Assembly: GCA_937888925.1 (NCBI GenBank)
Contig: CALARM010000543.1
Span: 1-7,697 of the forward strand
Length of the DNA stretch: 7,697 bases
From: an uncultured Synergistia bacterium
Lineage (GTDB): Bacteria > Eremiobacterota > SpSt-956 > JAKJGF01
Reading direction: 5' to 3'
Made by a program: the position numbers and the translations under genes. Position 1 is the stretch's first letter. Each line of letters starts with the position of its first letter. Under the pieces are notes generated by a model. It saw only the letters and a list, made by a program, of their open reading frames with translations. It was not told the origin of the DNA and ran no database searches. Below, one piece after another: positions 1-7,697 of this stretch.

Positions 1-2
1 TT

Positions 3-740
3 GAGTCTTTTAATATAAGACAGGTTTATCAGAAAGGCATAAAAGTGGCAGAAGACGGGAAATTCCTGGGGAAGATAAGAGGAGATATTGAAAAAATGCC
101 TCTGAGAAGCACTGTAAATGTAAACTGGAATGACCTGGATTTCTCTGTTCATCTGCCGTCACATATGAATGGTAAGGTGAGAGGCAGGGTAATAGGGATT
201 GTTTCGGAACAGATAATTACAAAAAATCTTGTAGAAGATCTTACCGTCTATGAAGGAAAGGCTATTGCTGATACAGAGAGGGATTTACTCAAGATCGCCG
301 TAATAGAAAGACATCTTGCTTCAGGTAATGTAGGGCTCGGTTTTGTAAAAGGATTTGGCATGAAACACGGTGCCATAGCATCCAGTGTAAATCATGACAG
401 TCATAATATTATCGTAGTTGGCACAAATGATAAAGATATGATAACTGCCGTTATTGAAGTGGTGAGAATGAAAGGCGGTCAGTGTGTTGTCAATAATGAT
501 GCAGTTCTTGCATCACTTCCTCTGCCTATTGCAGGACTCATGTCCGATCTTCCTATTGAAGAAGTAAGAGACAGAATAAAAGAAATGACAGATGCAGCCC
601 ACAGTCTTGGCTGTGTATTATCTGATCCTATAATGACTATGTCTTTCCTTGCATTACCTGTTATACCTGAATTGAAACTTACAGACAGGGGACTTGTGGA
701 TGTGACTAAATTTTCTCTCATACCACTGTTCTGTGATTGA
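3..740 (+). CDS. ade: Adenine deaminase, C-terminal part (5' end outside window)
   Basis: The frame is open from base 3 to the TGA at 738-740, so 245 C-terminal residues of a longer protein are visible. The GTG at 45 is an internal Val codon, because the in-frame sequence before it is coherent (ESFNIRQVYQKGIKVAEDG). The run from about 339 to 435 contains GFVKGFGMKHGAIASSV followed by HDSHNIIVVGTND, which I recognise as the C-terminal domain signature of bacterial adenine deaminases of the amidohydrolase superfamily. The end, LKLTDRGLVDVTKFSLIPLF, also matches that family. The enzyme hydrolyses adenine to hypoxanthine and ammonia in cytoplasmic purine salvage. Family members are usually near 570-600 residues, so about 40% is seen. 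The metal-binding barrel and catalytic residues lie upstream of the window and cannot be checked. No terminator hairpin follows directly, so read-through into the lipoprotein gene 128 bp downstream is possible. Confidence 0.93.
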   Translation, partial: ESFNIRQVYQKGIKVAEDGKFLGKIRGDIEKMPLRSTVNVNWNDLDFSVHLPSHMNGKVRGRVIGIVSEQIITKNLVEDLTVYEGKAIADTERDLLKIAVIERHLASGNVGLGFVKGFGMKHGAIASSVNHDSHNIIVVGTNDKDMITAVIEVVRMKGGQCVVNNDAVLASLPLPIAGLMSDLPIEEVRDRIKEMTDAAHSLGCVLSDPIMTMSFLALPVIPELKLTDRGLVDVTKFSLIPLFCD

Positions 741-744
741 TTTA

Positions 745-1588
<844 letters not shown>

Positions 1589-1618
1589 TATTTATTTTCC
1601 TATCTGATTAATTAAGAA

Positions 1619-1652
1619 AATCGTAACGCGTGAAACATCACGCGTTACGATT
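1619..1652. terminator. Perfect 15-bp hairpin between convergent genes
   Basis: The left arm 1619-1633 (AATCGTAACGCGTGA) pairs with its exact reverse complement at 1638-1652 around the 4-base loop AACA. On the minus strand the hairpin is followed by TTTCTTAATTAAT, a T-rich tail, so it fits a rho-independent terminator for the kinase gene. On the plus strand the following bases (AATCAATCC) lack a T-run, so termination of the lipoprotein transcript there would be weaker. The right arm includes 1651-1652, two bases of the kinase TAA stop codon, so hairpin and coding end overlap. Confidence 0.8.
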
Positions 1653-4611
1653 AATCAATCCATTGTCCGGCAACTTCTTTGAAACGTTCAAAATCTTCGT
1701 CAATTTTTTTTATACAGACTTCTACATCATCTAAAAATCCTTTTTTTGCTTTTACTTCAAGCTCTTCTGCAGAGTGAGAAAGATCTGCGGCAGAGACCAT
1801 AGAAGAAGAACCTTTCAATACATGGGCCAGAGATTTGACTGAATTCATATCATTTTTTTTCAATGCTTCCCTTAAATTATTTAAAGTCTTTGCTGCATCA
1901 TCTATAAAGGATTTTACAACTTTTTTAGCAAACTTTTCATCCGGTATGAGATTTTCAACAAGGGCTTTATGATTAAATATTTCATGTTTTTCCTCCGGAA
2001 CAGGATTTTTATCTATTGTATCTATATCTTTCTGACCTGAGAGCCATTTCTCTATAGTGTTCATGAGAAGTTCTACATTTACAGGTTTTGTCGTATAATC
2101 ATTCATGCCTGCATCGATACATTTTTCCCTGTCACCTTTCATTGCGCCGGCAGTCATTGCTATAACAGGTATATTTCTGTTAATAACAGGAAATTTTCCG
2201 CTTCTTATTGATTTTGTCGTTTCATAACCGTCCAGTCCCGGCATCTGGCAGTCCATAAGAACCAGGTCATAATCTGTATTCTGTAAGAATTCCATTGCTT
2301 CATAACCGTTTGATACTACGTCAACATAAGTGTAATTTTTCTTTTTCAATATACTGGCAATGACCTTCTGATTTATGATATTATCTTCTGCAAGAAGTAT
2401 TTTATATGGTTTCTCTTCATATTCTTCCGGTGAAAGTTTTTTTAGAATATCATCTTTATTTATTTTTTCCTTTCTCTCACGATCTTTCTCAAATTCGAGG
2501 GTAAATCTGAATTCAGAGCCTTCTCCTTCTTTACTTTCCACAGTGATTTTTCCGCCCATCATTTCACATAGATTTTTTGATATGGCAAGACCGAGACCTG
2601 TTCCTCCCGGAGTTCTTGAAGTGTCTATCTGGCTGAAAGATTTAAAGAGTATATCCTGTTTTTCTTTTGCTATACCCGGTCCTGTGTCTTTTACAGAAAA
2701 ACAGATTTTTACCTTTTTCTCATCTTCTGTTTCTTTATTTATCTCCAGGAGAATCTCTCCTTTTGATGTAAACTTTATTGCATTCCCTGAAATATTGAAG
2801 AGTACCTGCTTTACCCTTACAGGGTCTCCTTTCAAAAAAAGAGGAACATCGGGAGAAATATTGTATCTGCAAACAAGGCCTTTTGCTTTTCCTTTGAAAA
2901 AGAGTATATCCGTAACATCTTTGACTGCACTGTCCAGATCAAAAGATATATTTTCCAGTTCCATTTTTCCTGCTTCTATCTTGGAAAAATCCAGTATGTC
3001 GTTTATGATATAAAGAAGTAATTCAGAGCTTTTCCTTGCTGTATTTACATAATCTTTCTGCTCTTCCGTAAGAGTTGTTTCAAAGAGGAGATTTAACATG
3101 CCCGTAATACCTGTCAGAGGTGTTCTTATTTCGTGTGACATATTTGCAAGAAAAAGACTTTTTATCTTGTTCGCGCTTTCTGCCTCTTCTTTTGCTTTAC
3201 CCAGTTGTTCTTCAAAGGCTTTTCTTTCTGTAATATCACTCAGGCCTGCAAAAAATACTTTTTCTTTATTGAACTCTGTCGTAACGGCAGACATAAGGGC
3301 CCAGAAATGTTCTCCCTTTTCTTTCTTTAATTTTACCTCTTTATGACTTATAAATCCTTTACTTTGAATTTCTTTTATAATAGATATTCTATCCTCAGGA
3401 TTTAGATAATAATCAGGTGCTTTTTTCCCTGTAGCAGTAGATCTGTTTATACCGAACAATTCAGATGTTTTCTGATTTATATAGAGAACAGTATTATCTG
3501 ATATTCTTATCATTACAAGAGGGAGGGGCATAATGTCTACCATGAGACGAAATCTTTCTTCGCTTTCCTTGAGTATTTCTTCAGATTTTTTTCTTTCTGT
3601 AATATCTCTCATTACTATCAATTTTCCTGTGAAGGAACTTTCTTTAGTTTTTACAGGGCTGATTAAGAGATCAAAATATTTATCTCTCTCTTCTTTATTC
3701 AGGATGATTTCCTTTTTTATCGAATCTGTATGTTCAAGAGAAAGCATATCGGGCCATGTCTGGAAAATTTCACTGAATGGTTTCCCTGTGAGGTTAACAC
3801 TTTTCTTTTCCAGTGTTTCTTTGGCAGAAGGATTTATATCGGCAAGTCTATTTTTTTCATCAAAAACAATCATAAGATCATTCATATTATCTATTAAACT
3901 GCTTCTTGCAACAGGTATAATGTCCAGCATATGATAACGGAAAATTGCTATGGCATAAAGTATGCCTGTAATGGACAGAAGAGTGGATGTCATATTATAG
4001 CCTTTTAACGGTGTAAGTCCAATATTAAACATTATGTCACTTGTGACAGGTATTACTGTAGCAATTATTATCAATAAAGTCTGACTGTAATAAAGAGACG
4101 AACCATGTCTTATATTTTTTATGAGTAATATTATGGTTAACATCACCAGAGTATAAGAGTAAAGACAGTAGATCCAGTACCAGAGACCGTTTGTAAAGAG
4201 CAAAACAGGAAACGGTCCGGATGTGTCTGTATGGTAGTTATATCTGAATAATTCATGATATTTCGGTGTCCATATAAAAATCCAGGTAATAAGAGGAACA
4301 ATCATTAATGATGTAATAAGGCGCCTGTTTATCCATTCCGATTTATTTATATGACTTATTACCATAAGAAAGATTACAGGCGGACTTAATGATAATCCGG
4401 TAAGTCTGATTTTTGTAATAATAATTTTTAATGCTAAATCAGAACTCTGCATATCCATGGCATAAAAAAATGCCCAGAAGGCGCATAAAAGCATAAGATT
4501 TCTAAAATATCTTGCAGTAGGTATATTCTGAAATTGATACGCATAAATTGCCAGACCCAGGAGAATTATTATTGAAAATAAAAGAGGTAATATAAATAGA
4601 GTATGTTCCAT
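1651..4611 (-). CDS. Hybrid sensor histidine kinase: 7TM-PAS-PAS-HisKA-HATPase-REC-HPt
   Basis: The product has 986 residues. The ATG start (complement of 4609-4611) follows GAGGGA (complement of 4617-4622) with a 5-base spacer. Seven hydrophobic segments lie at about 3-25, 37-53, 68-87, 98-114, 142-164, 176-197 and 207-224, as in the HisKA_7TM sensor type. Two PAS domains follow (about 235-340 and 345-465), each ending in DITER. HisKA has MSHEIRTP with phosphoacceptor His493. The ATPase domain has the N-box (N606, N610), DTGPGI at 642-647 and GGTGLGLAI at 669-677. The receiver has E742-D743, phosphoacceptor Asp787, Thr820 and Lys842. HPt has AHVLKGSSS with His930. All catalytic and phosphotransfer residues are present, so a full His-Asp-His relay at the inner membrane is expected, ending on HPt and requiring a separate output regulator. 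No such regulator is in this window. The signal is unknown; the 7TM and PAS regions are the likely sensors. Confidence 0.95.
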   Translation of the reverse strand: MEHTLFILPLLFSIIILLGLAIYAYQFQNIPTARYFRNLMLLCAFWAFFYAMDMQSSDLALKIIITKIRLTGLSLSPPVIFLMVISHINKSEWINRRLITSLMIVPLITWIFIWTPKYHELFRYNYHTDTSGPFPVLLFTNGLWYWIYCLYSYTLVMLTIILLIKNIRHGSSLYYSQTLLIIIATVIPVTSDIMFNIGLTPLKGYNMTSTLLSITGILYAIAIFRYHMLDIIPVARSSLIDNMNDLMIVFDEKNRLADINPSAKETLEKKSVNLTGKPFSEIFQTWPDMLSLEHTDSIKKEIILNKEERDKYFDLLISPVKTKESSFTGKLIVMRDITERKKSEEILKESEERFRLMVDIMPLPLVMIRISDNTVLYINQKTSELFGINRSTATGKKAPDYYLNPEDRISIIKEIQSKGFISHKEVKLKKEKGEHFWALMSAVTTEFNKEKVFFAGLSDITERKAFEEQLGKAKEEAESANKIKSLFLANMSHEIRTPLTGITGMLNLLFETTLTEEQKDYVNTARKSSELLLYIINDILDFSKIEAGKMELENISFDLDSAVKDVTDILFFKGKAKGLVCRYNISPDVPLFLKGDPVRVKQVLFNISGNAIKFTSKGEILLEINKETEDEKKVKICFSVKDTGPGIAKEKQDILFKSFSQIDTSRTPGGTGLGLAISKNLCEMMGGKITVESKEGEGSEFRFTLEFEKDRERKEKINKDDILKKLSPEEYEEKPYKILLAEDNIINQKVIASILKKKNYTYVDVVSNGYEAMEFLQNTDYDLVLMDCQMPGLDGYETTKSIRSGKFPVINRNIPVIAMTAGAMKGDREKCIDAGMNDYTTKPVNVELLMNTIEKWLSGQKDIDTIDKNPVPEEKHEIFNHKALVENLIPDEKFAKKVVKSFIDDAAKTLNNLREALKKNDMNSVKSLAHVLKGSSSMVSAADLSHSAEELEVKAKKGFLDDVEVCIKKIDEDFERFKEVAGQWID

Positions 4612-4967
4612 GTTGTTCCCTCAATGTTTTTAATATAAAATCTTAATTCTATTCATGGTAATTAATTCCTTTAAAGAGATATATCGAATAAAACCTTTTT
4701 CTCTTCACTCTTCACAATTTTAAATATTAATTATTTATGCTTACCTCAGTAACCAGGACTTACTAAAAAATAAATATTTCCATATATTTTGAAGGATTTT
4801 AGATAAATAAATAAAATAATATATAAAGTATAAATAATTCTCCTGCCACAGGTCATGCGTCACGAATAAATTGCTTTCAGGACTTTTGTGAAATCCGCTC
4901 TTTATTTTGCCAGATGATGACTTTTCCATTTATTCCGGTCATACTGAGCATCAGATTGTGAGTGAAC
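4612..4967. other. Divergent intergenic region, 356 bp, AT-rich
   Basis: This region separates the kinase (-) from the PHP-like gene (+). It should carry the promoters of both. On the kinase side a minus-strand TATATT lies shortly upstream of the ribosome binding site, but its -35 match is poor. The middle, roughly 4760-4850, is almost entirely A and T. I find no tRNA, riboswitch-like fold or long inverted repeat. The minus-strand open frame at 4741-4929 has low-complexity AT-driven composition and no convincing ribosome binding site. Confidence 0.6.
4789..4817 (+). promoter_or_regulatory. Candidate sigma70-type promoter for the PHP-like gene
   Basis: TTGAAG at 4789-4794 is separated by exactly 17 bases from TAAAAT at 4812-4817. 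This is one mismatch in each hexamer or slightly worse, at the optimal spacing. It would start transcription near 4824 and give a leader of about 140 bases before the ATG at 4968. The surrounding DNA is so AT-rich that a chance match is possible. Confidence 0.35.
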
Positions 4968-7697
4968 ATGTTAAGAACTTTTGCCAATAAATTTATAAAT
5001 TTTATGAGTTTCGACAGGGAAGTCAGACATCTTGTAAATGTCCTTAATCGCAAGATTGAACAGCCCATAGAAACCCCTCCTTTAAAGTCCCACCCGAGCG
5101 GATTTAAAAAGGAAATTGCTAAAAGACGTATACGTATTGCTACAGCCTATATAAATATTGTTCAGCAACTGGAATCCGAAAAATATGAAGAAAGGCTGGA
5201 CGCTCTGGAAAATTTAATACAGGAATCTCTTTATGCCCAGAATGTGGCAATGCCTCTGAATACTGCCCGGCTTCAGGCGGCTCTTATGAAAGAAGTAGTT
5301 AAAAATAAGGGAAATCCGCGGAAACAGATGGAATTTATGACTGATTTTACCAGAGCTTCTCACGGACATCCTGCTGTAATAAGAGAATTATTGAAAAAAA
5401 ATCTGCTCATAGAAGTTCCTGAGACAGGAAAAAAACTCTGTGAAATGGATCTCGGCTGGGACGGCCATGTTCATGACAATCTTTCAGAAGGCAGGAAAAC
5501 CCCTTCACAGGTACTGTTAGATGCCTTTATTAAAGGCATTTCAGAAGTTACCCTTGCTTATTATAATTTTATTGATACGAGAATAGTCCAGGAAGCTGTC
5601 AGAGCAGGGGAGATTCTCGGAATAAGAGTCTGTATGGGCATAGAGTTTTCTGTAGGTAAAGCAGGAAACAGAGAACATTTTATGTTTTTGCTTCCTTATT
5701 TCAGTAATGTAAAAGAATATATTGATTTTCTGACTCTGAATAAAGAAAAACTTCTTTTTTTCAGGGAAGGTTTGAAGGAAAATACATCACACAGACAGCT
5801 TACTATCAGACGTATGCTGGAGAATTTTAATCAGAACTGTCTTCAGGAATTGAATTTCGGTACTTTTAATCTGGATGTTCTTACAGTGAAACCATTGCTA
5901 TGGGAAGATTTAAAAGGCATTGTTCTTGAAGGGCAGGCATCAAGGAAACATCTCGGTGAATTACTTTATAGAAGGTTAAAACCTGTTCTTCACAGGAGGA
6001 TTCTTGCGTTAAAGGCTCAATACGAGACATTTCAGGAAGAGGTAAAACAGAAAAGAAAATCCCGTACAGATCTTAATGCCCTGGAATATCTTTATAAAAT
6101 GGCCAGAAGTAAATATGAAGAACTTACACCTGAGAAATTGAGATTGAAATATTTTGAGAATAAAGCCGCTTTTGATTATGATTCTGCTTTTCTTTCCAAA
6201 GAAGAAGTCCTCAAATCTCTCAGAGCTTCATCAGGTGAAACGGTTTATATTCACCCTCTGGAAGTGGGTATAAAGAATGCAATTACTACTATTATAAGAC
6301 ATCATAAATATATTACACAGGTTGAAACCTTCAATATGCAGGACAGCATATATCGTAATCCTATGGAATATCATATGCTGAATAATTTTATTTATCTTAT
6401 TAACAGAGGCTCTTATGATGATATGAAAAGCTTCTGTGAGAGATGTCATATTACTGATATTCCTGAAGATGAATTTTTTAAGTCCTGGGAATATTATCAT
6501 GTAAGTCCTCTGAAGACAAGGTGCGGAAGTGATTCAACCGGTCGTGACCCGAAAATTCCCGGTATGGGATTTATCCGTCTCACATCTATCCCGGAAAATT
6601 CTTCCCAGAGATATGTTTATAAAACCCATACGGAGGTACCTTTTGATATAGATATATCCCTTGGGAATAACGTATCACACGATGAAAAAAATGAAGAATC
6701 CAGAAGTATAATCATATCTCTCGGAAAAGCTTCTGAATTTAAAAAAAATCTTGTAGGAGATGAAGAACATCTTACCCATGTGGATCTGAAAAATTTTTGG
6801 GATTATCTCAATCCGACACTGAAAAATCTGATGAAAATATCAATAGCCGCCATACCTGCTTCTATGACAATAGGTTTTTATACTCTTATATGGTTTGGCA
6901 TTACATTTATAAGAAATGTAATAGCAGATCTGACCTCCAATTCAGGTTTTGATCCGAGAGAATGGAGACTTGAAGATATTAATTTCGAAAATATTGCCAA
7001 TTCTCTTTTCTGGACAGGATTTTCTGTACCTTTACTGAAGACTGTTGAATTAATTTTTGATACAAGAATAGCCATTTTTCTTAAAGACGACACGATTATA
7101 AGATGGGCCAGGTTTTTTGTCCTTGCTTTTGCCAATGGAAGTTATCTCTATGCTCATAACAGCATAAGAGGATTTACCGAGGGAATTAAGAGAATGAATT
7201 TCTTCAGAAGTATTCTCTCTTTCCCTTTTGCTTCTATCTTTTCCTATCTTCTGGATTATATTGGCATACCATTTATTCCTAAAGTAGTTCAGACAAAGTT
7301 CTGGTCTGATGTAGTGGCAGGAATTATTGAAGGAACAGGAAAATACAGACTTATACAACACTTAAGAAGAAGGGATTTTACAGAATTGCTTCCTCTTCTT
7401 GATAGTAACGATGAAAAGAAAAGAACTGTGGCAATAATGGATATCTTATATATATGGGCCAGGATTCAAAGAGGTAAATCGACTCTTTATCATATTTTAA
7501 CTCATGATAAAGATGTACTGGAGAAGATGCATAATGTATACCATAATGATGTTACTATGGAAGAACTTGTGGAAATGGTAATTAATAATTATCATCATGA
7601 AGAAGAAGCCCTTGCTCTCACAAATATCATCGGAGCTTATTATTCTCATTTCTGTACATGGTTGAATAAAATTTACAAAATTTCCGGAAATGGCCGT
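4968..7697 (+). CDS. Large membrane protein with a diverged PHP-like domain (3' end outside window)
   Basis: The frame is open from an in-frame TGA at 4959 to the window end, giving at least 910 residues from ATG 4968. GTG 4962 and ATG 5004 are alternative starts, and none has a strong ribosome binding site. Residues 1-160 look helical, with a HEAT-like YEERLDALENLIQ. From 161 the motifs of a PHP-type metal-dependent phosphoesterase appear in order: DGHVHD (H167, H169), AYYN (197-200) where TDHN is expected, GIEF (E226), EHFMF (H237), IHPLEVG (H429), VETFN (E453, N456) and GSDSTGR (D522). About 190 mostly helical residues separate H237 from H429. Hydrophobic, probably membrane, segments follow at about 624-648, 678-704, 713-730 and 745-770, including the Trp-containing QTKFWSDVVAGIIEGTG (775-791). 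A helical C-terminal region continues past the edge. The PHP assignment is by eye. Whether the site is active, and what it acts on, is unknown. I do not recognise the whole protein as a named family. Confidence 0.8.
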   Translation, partial: MLRTFANKFINFMSFDREVRHLVNVLNRKIEQPIETPPLKSHPSGFKKEIAKRRIRIATAYINIVQQLESEKYEERLDALENLIQESLYAQNVAMPLNTARLQAALMKEVVKNKGNPRKQMEFMTDFTRASHGHPAVIRELLKKNLLIEVPETGKKLCEMDLGWDGHVHDNLSEGRKTPSQVLLDAFIKGISEVTLAYYNFIDTRIVQEAVRAGEILGIRVCMGIEFSVGKAGNREHFMFLLPYFSNVKEYIDFLTLNKEKLLFFREGLKENTSHRQLTIRRMLENFNQNCLQELNFGTFNLDVLTVKPLLWEDLKGIVLEGQASRKHLGELLYRRLKPVLHRRILALKAQYETFQEEVKQKRKSRTDLNALEYLYKMARSKYEELTPEKLRLKYFENKAAFDYDSAFLSKEEVLKSLRASSGETVYIHPLEVGIKNAITTIIRHHKYITQVETFNMQDSIYRNPMEYHMLNNFIYLINRGSYDDMKSFCERCHITDIPEDEFFKSWEYYHVSPLKTRCGSDSTGRDPKIPGMGFIRLTSIPENSSQRYVYKTHTEVPFDIDISLGNNVSHDEKNEESRSIIISLGKASEFKKNLVGDEEHLTHVDLKNFWDYLNPTLKNLMKISIAAIPASMTIGFYTLIWFGITFIRNVIADLTSNSGFDPREWRLEDINFENIANSLFWTGFSVPLLKTVELIFDTRIAIFLKDDTIIRWARFFVLAFANGSYLYAHNSIRGFTEGIKRMNFFRSILSFPFASIFSYLLDYIGIPFIPKVVQTKFWSDVVAGIIEGTGKYRLIQHLRRRDFTELLPLLDSNDEKKRTVAIMDILYIWARIQRGKSTLYHILTHDKDVLEKMHNVYHNDVTMEELVEMVINNYHHEEEALALTNIIGAYYSHFCTWLNKIYKISGNGR

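Noticed and set aside
2375..3934. Plus-strand open frames opposite the kinase (2375-3013, 3098-3346, 3533-3934)
   Set aside because: The kinase frame is unambiguous, with domain motifs across this entire stretch. The opposite frames are Ser/Phe-rich antisense artefacts.
4741..4929. Minus-strand 62-codon open frame in the divergent intergenic region
   Set aside because: Its composition is Ile/Tyr/Phe-rich as expected from AT-rich noncoding DNA, its ribosome binding site is weak, and it has no recognisable domain.
6231..7361. Minus-strand open frames within the PHP-like gene (6231-6500, 6878-7135, 7050-7361)
   Set aside because: They are antisense to an uninterrupted frame of more than 900 codons that has clear motifs.
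6828..7697. Possible relation of the C-terminal membrane half to the Gcr-type SpecificRecomb membrane protein family
   Set aside because: The resemblance was only a general impression of the hydrophobic pattern. I could not point to a diagnostic motif, so no assignment is made.

Overview
The window is an AT-rich bacterial segment with four genes. The first and last run off the ends. Order: the 3' end of an adenine deaminase gene (+), a small collagen-repeat lipoprotein gene (+), a large hybrid sensor histidine kinase (-), and the first 910 or so codons of a very large protein of unknown function (+). Lipoprotein sorting, a multi-domain phosphorelay kinase and long membrane proteins point to a free-living bacterium, probably uncultured and perhaps with a two-membrane envelope. 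Arg codons are mostly AGA/AGG and ATA is common for Ile. I cannot assign a phylum from sequence alone. I see no phage, insertion sequence, tRNA, rRNA or CRISPR signals.

Layout: 3-740 is the C-terminal part of an adenine deaminase (purine salvage). A 128-bp gap holds an orphan Shine-Dalgarno-like GGAGGTG. 869-1588 encodes a lipoprotein with 26 uninterrupted Gly-X-Y triplets, mostly Gly-Ala-Thr, followed by a beta-rich C-terminal domain. A perfect 15-bp hairpin at 1619-1652 separates it from the convergent kinase and includes two bases of the kinase stop codon. The kinase (1651-4611) has 7 membrane segments, two PAS domains, HisKA, HATPase, a receiver and an HPt domain, with the key residues of the catalytic and phosphotransfer domains present. 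A 356-bp AT-rich divergent intergenic region with one plausible plus-strand promoter leads to the last gene.

The most interesting item is that last gene (4968 to beyond 7697). Its N-terminal half carries PHP-superfamily metal-site motifs in the right order: HxH, GIE, an isolated H, HP, an E-x-F-N strand and GSD. The canonical TDH motif reads AYY and the terminal SDxH reads SDST. About 190 residues are inserted in the middle, and the C-terminal half carries several hydrophobic segments. This looks like a membrane-anchored, diverged PHP-like protein that I do not recognise as a named family.

Nothing in the layout forces a shared pathway. The deaminase and lipoprotein genes are co-directional but spaced. 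The kinase is divergent from the PHP-like gene and shares its upstream region, which would allow co-regulation but does not demonstrate it.
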